Under the pieces are notes generated by a model, which saw only the letters and a list, made by a program, of their open reading frames with translations, did not search any database and had not been told where the DNA came from. From assembly GCA_964579675.1 (NCBI GenBank), contig CAZOIA010000092.1:1-22220 (forward strand): a stretch of 22,220 nt of DNA, read 5' to 3'. This document shows, piece after piece, positions 15,950-22,220 of this stretch. The position numbers and the translations under genes are program-made. This stretch comes from CAZOIA01 sp964579675 (GTDB lineage: Bacteria; Planctomycetota; Phycisphaerae; UBA1845; PWPN01). The first letter of the stretch is position 1. Every line of letters starts with the position of its first letter.

Positions 15950-18615
15950 GATCCCGCTACCTTCTTCAGGTTCAGCACCAGGCGAACGCCGGTGTAATAG
16001 TCGATCGCACCGGCGGCGGTGTAGTTGCGCTGGGCGGACCGGCATCGGACCGCCGGCGAATAGAAGGCTCCGCCCCGCTTGAGGAAAAGCTCCTGCTTCT
16101 TGTGCTCGGAATCACTTACGAGCTCGGGGGGGAACCGCGAACCGCACAATTCCCACAGACCGCCGTGCATGTCGGACAGGCCGTACCAGTTGGGCATCCG
16201 CTGGCCGATGGCGTGTGACTTCAAGTCACCATTGCAGTTGGCGAAATAGGCGGCGTAGTCGGCATCACGGCCGAAGCAGAACCGGCCCTCGTTCCCGCCG
16301 CGGCAGGCGTACTCCCATTCGTGCTCCTCGGGCAACCTGTATTCCCGGGTAGGTTTACTGTCCTTGCTGCGACCGTTCAGCCACTCGCAGTAGCCACGCG
16401 CCAGATCAAGGCTGATGTAGCCGGCTGCGGTCTGCGGCAAAGCCGGTCCCTCCGGTACGCGCATCATCGCGCAAAGATGCTTCACGACGTCCTTCGACTC
16501 CGCCAAGGCGGTGATCGAGTCCAACAGATAAGCCTTAATCCGGGCCTCGTCCGCTTTGTGCTCGTCGAGATTCGCAGCAAGCTCTCTTGCCAGGTCAGCG
16601 TAAGCCGGGGCCTTGAGAAACACGGCCAACTGCCCCACCGTCACCTCGGTCGTGGCGAGATAGAACGGGAGGATGTTTATGCCCTGCCCGGGCTTGTCCT
16701 CATTATTGTGGCGGTCGGGGTCATCCGGGTCCGAGCCCTGCCGGAACACGTCGCATCCGGGGACGCGGACGAACGTCATCCCCGAAACCTCGTCAACGAT
16801 TATGGCGCCGGGCTTGTGGGGATACACGAGCGTTTCCCCCAGCCGCATGGCCGCCCACCGAGCGGCCGACACCACGCCGGGCTGAGATTCCGAGTTCACC
16901 GCCTTGCGGCAGAGGTCTACGAGATCACCCTTGAGCTGGGCGTCTAAACCATCGCGTCGATCGCCCCCAAGCTGTCCGATCAGACAGAACGCCACGTACT
17001 TTCGGCGATCGGTCGCGTCCTTCGCGGCGGCCTTGTCACGCAGCAAGCCGAGAACGTGAGCCGGGTCCGGCCAATCCATGCGGCACAGTTCCAGCCATTC
17101 CCCATAGGTCCACAGGGGCCCGCCGTCGATCGACTCCCAGAAGGCGTCCGGATTCACCATGAGTCCCATGCGCGCCCCGGCAGTCCGGCCCGTGAAGGCC
17201 TCGGAGAACACGAGCTCGCGGCAGCGCTCGTAAGCGCGGTCCTTGACAGGGGCACTGGCGCTGCTGTAGATCTCGCCGAAACGCCCAAAATCGGCGACGG
17301 CGATCTTCTCCAGCCGGCGCACTTCCGACCCCCGCAGTTCCTCCTGGTACCTGGCCCCCACAAACAGCCCGCCCGCGGCCAACAGCACCACTGCCGCCGC
17401 GACCATGACCGATCGGCGGTACTGGCTGAGCATCTTGCGCAAGACGTACAGTGCGCTGTCGCGCTTGGCCTCGATCGGCTCGCCATTGAGGTAGCGCCGG
17501 ATGTCGCGGGCCAATTCCCCCGCACTCTGGTAGCGGCGTTCGCGCTCCTTCCGCAGACACACCAGGATGATCGTCTCGACCTCCTTGTCGATCGGACAGC
17601 GGTTCCGCCCGAGCCGCCGCACGGGCCTCAGTTCCCGACCGGACCGAACACCGGACTTGACGCTCCATGCGCTGCTCGGCGGCGTGGGTGGGGTCTCGCG
17701 AATACGGGTTATCAGGTCAGGCCAGTCGCAGTCCACCGCGTACGGGTAGCACCCGGTCAACAGCTCGTAGAGGACGACACCCAATGAGTAAACGTCGGTG
17801 CGGATGTCGATCTCGTCCGGGTTGCCCCGCGTCTGTTCCGGTGAGAGGTACGGCAGGGCTCCGACAACCTGGCCGGTGGTCGAGACCGCGATGTCGTCCA
17901 CCTCGGCCACCATCCTGGCCAGGCCGAAGTCCAGCACTTTCACGTTCCCGTCCGCATCGATGAGGATGTTCGAAGGCTTCAGATCGCGGTGCATGACGCC
18001 CCGCTGATGGGCGAAATTGACCGCGTCACAGACCTTCTCGAACAGCTCCAGCGTCTGGACAAGGTTGAGCTTCTTCTCGCGTACGTAGACACTCAGCGGC
18101 ATCCCGCGAATGTACTCCATCACGCAGAACCGTCCGCCGTCGGGCATCACGCCCGAATCAAAGATCGTCACGATGTTCTGGTGATGGAGCCTGGCGGCAA
18201 TGGCGATCTCGCGTTCGAATCGTCTCCTGGCTGCGGCGGGGGCACGCCGGCCCTGGCGCAGGAACTTGATCGCGACCTTACGCCGGGGAAAGTGCTGATC
18301 AGCCTTGTAGACCACGCCCTGCCCGCCCTCGCCCAGGATTTCCACCAGGGTGTATCCTTCGATCACATCGTCGTCCGGCAGAACGGGGGGGGCCGAACCG
18401 AGCGTGTCACCGGTCGAGGACCATCGCCGGGTAACTTGATCCTCCAGAGCCCTGCGGAGGTCCTCTTCCCACGCCTGGTTGCATAAGCATTCGTCGTGCT
18501 GCTGGCGGCAATCGGTGCAATCGCTCAGGTGCGAGCGGATCGGCGTTGCCTGCGGTTCGTCGAGTTGGCCGTGGGCCAATAACTCGAGTTGCTTGATGGT
18601 CGGATGTGCCACCAT
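15946..18615 (-). CDS. Zinc-finger/Ser-Thr kinase/transmembrane/FGE-like sensor protein
   Basis: This is an 889-residue fusion. Residues 29-36 hold H-x3-C-x2-C (H29, C33, C36), the zf-HC2 motif of anti-sigma factors. Residues about 88-375 are a complete eukaryote-like kinase: LGEGGQGVVYKA loop (94-105), K117, HRDLKPSN (209-216, D211 catalytic), DFG (229-231) and SPE (258-260). A single membrane helix follows at about 403-420. The outside part ends in an FGE/sulfatase-modifying-factor-like domain (about 605-885, with REYRLPEEHEWEYACRGG, GLSDMHGGLWELC and RGGAFYSPAVRC). Of the two active-site cysteines of true FGE only the second (C858) is present; the first position is Ser. ATG 18615 lies 15 bases after the sigma gene. 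Anti-sigma and kinase control of that sigma factor is inferred from context. Confidence 0.93.
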   Translation of the reverse strand: MVAHPTIKQLELLAHGQLDEPQATPIRSHLSDCTDCRQQHDECLCNQAWEEDLRRALEDQVTRRWSSTGDTLGSAPPVLPDDDVIEGYTLVEILGEGGQGVVYKADQHFPRRKVAIKFLRQGRRAPAAARRRFEREIAIAARLHHQNIVTIFDSGVMPDGGRFCVMEYIRGMPLSVYVREKKLNLVQTLELFEKVCDAVNFAHQRGVMHRDLKPSNILIDADGNVKVLDFGLARMVAEVDDIAVSTTGQVVGALPYLSPEQTRGNPDEIDIRTDVYSLGVVLYELLTGCYPYAVDCDWPDLITRIRETPPTPPSSAWSVKSGVRSGRELRPVRRLGRNRCPIDKEVETIILVCLRKERERRYQSAGELARDIRRYLNGEPIEAKRDSALYVLRKMLSQYRRSVMVAAAVVLLAAGGLFVGARYQEELRGSEVRRLEKIAVADFGRFGEIYSSASAPVKDRAYERCRELVFSEAFTGRTAGARMGLMVNPDAFWESIDGGPLWTYGEWLELCRMDWPDPAHVLGLLRDKAAAKDATDRRKYVAFCLIGQLGGDRRDGLDAQLKGDLVDLCRKAVNSESQPGVVSAARWAAMRLGETLVYPHKPGAIIVDEVSGMTFVRVPGCDVFRQGSDPDDPDRHNNEDKPGQGINILPFYLATTEVTVGQLAVFLKAPAYADLARELAANLDEHKADEARIKAYLLDSITALAESKDVVKHLCAMMRVPEGPALPQTAAGYISLDLARGYCEWLNGRSKDSKPTREYRLPEEHEWEYACRGGNEGRFCFGRDADYAAYFANCNGDLKSHAIGQRMPNWYGLSDMHGGLWELCGSRFPPELVSDSEHKKQELFLKRGGAFYSPAVRCRSAQRNYTAAGAIDYYTGVRLVLNLKKVAGS

Positions 18616-18630
18616 ATCTCACCGGCCCCC

Positions 18631-19221
18631 CTACCAACTCTCTTCGACTCTTGGCAAGAACTTCCGGGCGTGGGACACCACCCGATTCTTGGCGATGTAG
18701 ACGGCGTTCTCTGACATGCCCAGATGCTCCGCCACCTCGTCCACCGGCCACTGTTGAAGGACCACGAGTTCAAAGGCCTGGTAGGTTTTCTGCTGGACCT
18801 GTTTGGCCACCTCCTCCAGGCAGGCCCGCAGAACGAAGTGCTCCCACTCGCGGTCCCACTTCTTCTGTGCCGAGTCCCGGGAGGGGATCGTTTGCAGGAT
18901 GCTCGTCCCTGCCGAGCGAGGCGAGACCACGTTCTCCCTGACCCGGCGACGGATAACGTCCACCACCTTGTGGTGCGCGATGCGAAACAGCCAGTTCCGC
19001 AGTCGGCCCTTGTTGGGGTCGTAGCCGCCCTTGCCGTAGCTCTTGATGAACGCCATCATCGTCTCTTGTCCGATGTCCTCGGCGTCGCAGTCGCTGAGGC
19101 CCTGTTTTCGGGCATATGACACCACCATCGGCTGGTAGCGGTCAATAAAGCGCCGCCAGGCAATGGTGTTCCCGCCGTCGCGCAATCCTTCCAGCAAGGT
19201 GGTGCTCGTGACGCTTTTCAA
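18631..19221 (-). CDS. ECF-type sigma factor
   Basis: This 196-residue protein has sigma region 2 at about residues 21-95 (AWRRFIDRYQPMVVSYARKQ, DAEDIGQETMMAFIK, GRLRNWLFRIAHHKVVDVIRRR) and a region 4 helix-turn-helix at about 146-192 (YQAFELVVLQQWPVDEVAEHLGMSENAVYIAKNRV). The form resembles planctomycetal ECF factors of the type starting S-T-x-x-T-L-L-x-x-L-R. TTG 19221 is chosen because GAGG lies 7 bases upstream and this N-terminus fits the family; GTG 19284 would add 21 residues but has no ribosome site. It heads the kinase/lipoprotein/zincin operon, a typical sigma-regulator arrangement, and is probably the operon's own activator. Confidence 0.92.
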   Translation of the reverse strand: MKSVTSTTLLEGLRDGGNTIAWRRFIDRYQPMVVSYARKQGLSDCDAEDIGQETMMAFIKSYGKGGYDPNKGRLRNWLFRIAHHKVVDVIRRRVRENVVSPRSAGTSILQTIPSRDSAQKKWDREWEHFVLRACLEEVAKQVQQKTYQAFELVVLQQWPVDEVAEHLGMSENAVYIAKNRVVSHARKFLPRVEESW

Positions 19222-19590
19222 CGGCCTGCCTCGGCTGCTCAGGGAGGAGGTCCCCCTGAAACCGGACGGTGCAGAATACGGCACAACAACATGCTACTAT
19301 AACCCAAACGCTCGCTAAGTCCCAGACGGGCCGGTCCCCTTGAAGCCGTACTGACTCCGCGCCCGTCATGGGGAGATGCCACACACATCGCCGGGGGTTC
19401 CCGGTGATCGTCCTCTCCCTTTTCCGATTTCGCAGAGACGGGTTGGTTCTTTCAACCCATTCTGACAATTCCTATCAGGCCGACACGTGAGATACGGTCC
19501 CCGCCCGGGGACGGTGGACCTGGCAGGGACCGCTAGATAACATGTTCCCCGACAAGCGGTTAGGAAATCGGACCTGGAAGTCGTGCCAGA
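19222..19590. other. Divergent intergenic region between sigma and phosphatase genes
   Basis: This 369-base region contains a TATAGT box on the minus strand (plus 19296-19301) with no good -35 partner. It also has a 9-bp stem with a GGTT loop (ATCGCCGGG at 19387-19395, CCCGGTGAT at 19400-19408, one G-T pair). A minus-strand frame across 19366-19671 reads as non-protein-like and overlaps the phosphatase start, so I do not call it a gene. Promoters for either gene remain unclear, which would fit ECF-type rather than sigma70 promoters. Confidence 0.45.
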
Positions 19591-21246
19591 ATGGACACCG
19601 GACACCTCAAATCGGGCCACCGTCTTGTAATCCGCAACGAGTTGCGGGTGGTCAGGGTCGTCGAGCTTCAAGGCGAAGGCCTGACCATCGGTCGATCAGC
19701 ACGTTGCGACATCACGCTGCCCCATGACGCGGTGTCGCGCCGCCACGCCAGGCTGGAGAGGCGTGATGACACGTGGTACGTCGTCGATACGGAAAGTGTC
19801 AACGGCCTGCGCGTGAACGGCCGGCAGGCCCGCGAGGCGTCTCTGACACCCGGGGACGTTATCGAAATCCGGCCCTTTGCCATCAACTACGTGAGCCACG
19901 AAACCACAGACGCAGATCGATCCATTCAATTCGCCGACCGCCACGCCGAGCCCACAATTGTCCGTGACAGCCGAGAGGTCGGCATAGTGGTCAGGCAGCG
20001 GCTCGATGATCTTTACGCGTTGTCGCGGCTGGTCATCAAGAGGAAGGATAACGGCTCGTTCTGGCAGGACATTCACGCCGCCCTGCAGCGGTCACTGGCC
20101 GCGGATCGGTGCATCCTCGTCGGCGCGGATGAGGCAACCGGTTTCTACCGGCTGGCCCCGCGGGCCCGGCCCACCGAGTCGAGCACGCCCCTGGGCATCA
20201 GCCGGTCCGTTCTGAACGAGGTCGTCGCTTCCGGCCGGGGTCTGTTGATCCAGCATATCCTCGACGACGAAAGGTTCGCCCGGGTGCAAAGCCTCTCGGG
20301 CAGTGACGTCGGCTCGGTCATTTGTGTCCCGATTCTCGTCAAGCAGAAAGCCCGGGCGATCGTCTACGCCGACCGGCAGGTGCCCCGCCCGCCCTTTGAG
20401 GAAGACGACCTGGATTTCGTTATCGCCGCGGTGGACCTGGCCTCGACGGCGGCCGACATCGACGAGCTCCAGGCCTGCGCCCGGGAGTTGTCTCGGGTCC
20501 GCGGCCGCATCGATGCCGCCCGCGAGATGCAGGAGATGCTACTGCCCTGCCCCATCCCCCAGCCCGACTGGGGGCAGGTGGCCGCCGTCAACTACCCCGC
20601 CGACCAGATGAGCGGCGATATCTACGACGCCCTGATCGACGCCGAGGGGCGGTTGGTGGTCAGCATCGCCGATGTCGCCGGCAAGGGCGTGCCCGCCGCG
20701 TTTGCCACCGCCATTCTCCAGGACACTTGCCGCCACTACCTGGCCCACCTGGAAGACCTCGGCGACATCGTCCGGCAGATTAATCGGACATTCGACGACC
20801 AGAGCCCCGTCGGGTGCTTCGCCACCATGGTGATGTGCCGGTGGTCGCCCCGGGGTGACAGTGTGGAAATCGCCAACGCCGGTCACCACGCCCCGCTCTG
20901 GTTGACCGCAGCCGGGGACGTGGAGCCTTTTCCTGAAAGGATCGCATTCCCCCTGGGTGTCAACCCCCTGTGGACGGGCAGAATTGTCAGGCGGGATACC
21001 TCAGACAGCATCCTGGTCCTGCTCTCCAGCGACGGGGTGACGGAAGCCCGCAACCCGGCGGAGGAGGAATACGGCCTGTCGCGGCTGGCCCGGCGACTTC
21101 GCCAACTGGACACGGATGACGCCCGTGCGGTCATCGCCGGCCTGCTGGACGACGTGAAGCAATTCTGCTCCACCGCGGAACTCGCCGATGACGTCACGCT
21201 CCTGGTCGTGAAGCGTAAAACTTCCGGGACTTCAGGTCCTGAATAA
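19591..21246 (+). CDS. FHA-GAF-PP2C (RsbU/SpoIIE-type) protein phosphatase
   Basis: This 551-residue cytoplasmic protein has an N-terminal FHA domain, about residues 17-100, with the phosphothreonine-binding pattern GRSARCDITL (34-43), SRRHARL (49-55) and NG (71-72). A GAF-like domain follows at about 145-300 (FWQDIHAALQRSLAADRCILV ... ICVPILVKQKARAIVYAD). A coiled linker (REMQEMLLP) leads into a PP2C-type SpoIIE domain, about 325-545, with metal-binding residues in place: SGDIYDA, IADVAGKGVPAAFA, IANAGHHAPL, LSSDGVTEA and ADDVTLLVV. ATG 19591 has GGAAG 10 bases upstream. It is divergent from the ECF/kinase operon. The FHA domain could dock on the phosphorylated kinase, and the phosphatase could reverse it or act on a STAS partner; this is inferred. 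Confidence 0.93.
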   Translation: MDTGHLKSGHRLVIRNELRVVRVVELQGEGLTIGRSARCDITLPHDAVSRRHARLERRDDTWYVVDTESVNGLRVNGRQAREASLTPGDVIEIRPFAINYVSHETTDADRSIQFADRHAEPTIVRDSREVGIVVRQRLDDLYALSRLVIKRKDNGSFWQDIHAALQRSLAADRCILVGADEATGFYRLAPRARPTESSTPLGISRSVLNEVVASGRGLLIQHILDDERFARVQSLSGSDVGSVICVPILVKQKARAIVYADRQVPRPPFEEDDLDFVIAAVDLASTAADIDELQACARELSRVRGRIDAAREMQEMLLPCPIPQPDWGQVAAVNYPADQMSGDIYDALIDAEGRLVVSIADVAGKGVPAAFATAILQDTCRHYLAHLEDLGDIVRQINRTFDDQSPVGCFATMVMCRWSPRGDSVEIANAGHHAPLWLTAAGDVEPFPERIAFPLGVNPLWTGRIVRRDTSDSILVLLSSDGVTEARNPAEEEYGLSRLARRLRQLDTDDARAVIAGLLDDVKQFCSTAELADDVTLLVVKRKTSGTSGPE

Positions 21247-21332
21247 ACTCGTCGAACAGGGCCGCGAGGGGCCTTTCATGCACGTCCTCACCGTCGTGCG
21301 TGAACTGCGGCTGCTTCGGTTTGGCAGTGTAC

Positions 21333-21411
21333 GCTGAGACCAGCGCGAGAAAACCGAGCGGGATAAGAAAGGAGTCAGCGAGATGAGAATGCCGCAAGCA
21401 GCTTCGTTGAC
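21333..21411 (+). repeat. 79-base direct repeat, copy 1 (paired with 22142-22220)
   Basis: This stretch matches 22142-22220 with a single mismatch (G versus A in CCGAGCGG/CCAAGCGG). It covers 50 bases upstream of the PEP-CTERM gene, including the AAAGGAG ribosome site, and its first ten codons. Copies are 809 bases apart. Copy 2 reaches the window edge, so the true repeat may be longer. Confidence 0.95.
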
Positions 21412-22195
21412 GATGGTGGTTCTGGCCGGCTTCACGCCGGCGTTCGGGATGTACATCGCTTATGAAGGCGAAGTCTTCCCCGAAGACGACGGGTGGACCG
21501 TGACAGGCAACCCCCAGGATCCCTCGCGCTACACGCGCTCGATCAGCGATGGGATCTTCACGATCCATGCCACAGCGGATGGAGTAGCCACGGTTTACTA
21601 TGAGCGCGAAAGACCCTTAACGTCGAACAACATCTTTTACGAGTGGAGATCGCGAACATCGAACAATGACGGCGCCTCTTTGATTTCTTTGTCCCTCATG
21701 CGTCCGTCGTTCTGGAGTCAGATCATACTCGGCTGGCGAGCTGACCAAGCGACGGCATACTTTTATCAGGAGGCAGGGATCGTTTCGGCTTGGACGCAGG
21801 TGTCGCTTACTCCCGGGGAGTTTCACACCTTTCGGGTCGAATCGAATGGTGCGCTGCATACGCTGTACATTGACGGCGTTGAGCGACTTTCCGATGAATT
21901 GCAGGCTCCTACAGGATTAAACGGCCTTGTGAAATTCGGCTTCCTGAAAACCCATGACAACATTCCGACCGAGAGCGACTGGGATTACATCCGAGTCGGA
22001 GAGGTTCCAGAACCTTGTACGCTGCTCCTAATCGGGCTTGGCGTGGCATGCGCTAAGAGGCCGCGACGGCCGAGGCAAAAAAACGGGCCAGGTTCGTTCG
22101 TTGATGGATGGATTGTGATGGTTGAGACAGGCCGATCGGATGCTGAGACCAGCGCGAGAAAACCAAGCGGGATAAGAAAGGAGTCAGCGAGATGA
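21383..22195 (+). CDS. PEP-CTERM-sorted surface protein with lectin-like domain
   Basis: This 270-residue protein starts at ATG 21383 with AAAGGAG 8 bases upstream. Residues 1-22 form a signal peptide (ASLTMVVLAGFTPAFG). Residues about 25-205 are beta-rich with a concanavalin/LamG-like feel (FHTFRVESNGALHTLYIDGV). The sorting tail is VPEP at 208-211, then CTLLLIGLGVACA and a basic RPRRPR, the PEP-CTERM pattern recognised by exosortase. Such proteins normally end just after the basic cluster, but here 38 residues follow, the last part being a translation of the repeated upstream sequence. A run of seven A at 22077-22083 sits exactly at the boundary. The stop codon overlaps the next start as ATGA. 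No exosortase gene is in the window. Confidence 0.85.
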   Translation: MRMPQAASLTMVVLAGFTPAFGMYIAYEGEVFPEDDGWTVTGNPQDPSRYTRSISDGIFTIHATADGVATVYYERERPLTSNNIFYEWRSRTSNNDGASLISLSLMRPSFWSQIILGWRADQATAYFYQEAGIVSAWTQVSLTPGEFHTFRVESNGALHTLYIDGVERLSDELQAPTGLNGLVKFGFLKTHDNIPTESDWDYIRVGEVPEPCTLLLIGLGVACAKRPRRPRQKNGPGSFVDGWIVMVETGRSDAETSARKPSGIRKESAR

Positions 22196-22220
22196 GAATG
22201 CCGCAAGCAGCTTCGTTGAC
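22142..22220 (+). repeat. 79-base direct repeat, copy 2
   Basis: Near-identical (78 of 79) to 21333-21411. It carries the same ribosome site and the first codons of a second copy of the gene. Its upstream half is also the 3' end of the first gene copy. Confidence 0.95.
22192..22220 (+). CDS. Start of a tandem paralogue of the PEP-CTERM protein (cut by window edge)
   Basis: ATG 22192 opens a frame whose first codons (MRMPQAASL) equal those of the gene at 21383, with the same AAAGGAG 8 bases upstream. Only nine codons and two bases are visible. The start overlaps the previous stop codon (ATGA). Confidence 0.7.

Noticed and set aside
19296..19301. TATAGT as a sigma70 -10 box for the sigma operon
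   Set aside because: No acceptable -35 hexamer at 15-19 bases, so I did not list it as a promoter.
21194..21382. Minus-strand frame ending in FDEFIQDLKSRKFYA, fairly protein-like
   Set aside because: No nearby start or ribosome site, it overlaps the end of the phosphatase gene, and only about 35 codons look natural.

Overview
The window is GC-rich, gene-dense bacterial chromosome that looks planctomycetal, most likely Phycisphaerae-like. This is an inference from four things: an ECF sigma factor next to a zinc-finger/Ser-Thr kinase/FGE fusion, a PEP-CTERM-tailed surface protein, many large secreted multidomain proteins with calcium-binding repeats, and frequent GTG/TTG starts. I see no tRNA, rRNA, CRISPR array, transposase or phage gene.

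Left part (1-5779). A minus-strand pair encodes a small lipoprotein (848-1426) and a metal-dependent cyclase/kynurenine-formamidase-like hydrolase (154-789). Next come a very large secreted six-hairpin-glycosidase-like protein (1547-4849), a degenerate STAS-like protein (4992-5387) and an unrecognised 103-residue protein (5468-5779), all on the minus strand. An octamer microsatellite (1476-1523) separates the glycosidase gene from the lipoprotein gene.

Middle (5780-12684). Three plus-strand genes encode exported proteins: a papain-like (C1A) protease fused to seven calcium-binding VCBS/FG-GAP repeats (6166-8142), a small secreted protein (8329-8796) and a TPR plus outer-membrane beta-barrel protein (8845-10239). 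A 447-base gene-free stretch follows, built almost entirely of short tandem repeats and hairpins. Beyond it, on the minus strand, is a secreted matrixin-like metalloprotease with TSP3, PKD-like and PPC domains (10687-12684). It is divergent from a small secreted protein (13077-13715), and each of the two has its own good sigma70-like promoter.

Right part (13881-22220). A minus-strand unit runs ECF sigma factor -> zinc-finger/Ser-Thr kinase/transmembrane/FGE-like protein -> lipoprotein -> secreted zincin. The last three cistrons are joined by GTGA and TGATG overlaps, so they are probably translationally coupled. Divergent from it is a FHA-GAF-PP2C (RsbU/SpoIIE-type) phosphatase (19591-21246). 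Together they look like a phospho-signalling module linking a cytoplasmic kinase and phosphatase and a dedicated sigma factor to two envelope proteins. The window ends in a PEP-CTERM protein gene (21383-22195). Its upstream region and start are repeated almost identically at 22142-22220, so a tandem paralogue begins at the edge.

The best candidates for something undescribed are the coupled sigma/kinase/lipoprotein/zincin operon with its divergent phosphatase, the repeat-and-hairpin island at 10240-10686, and the tandem PEP-CTERM duplication. Functions come from reading motifs by eye; no database search was run.
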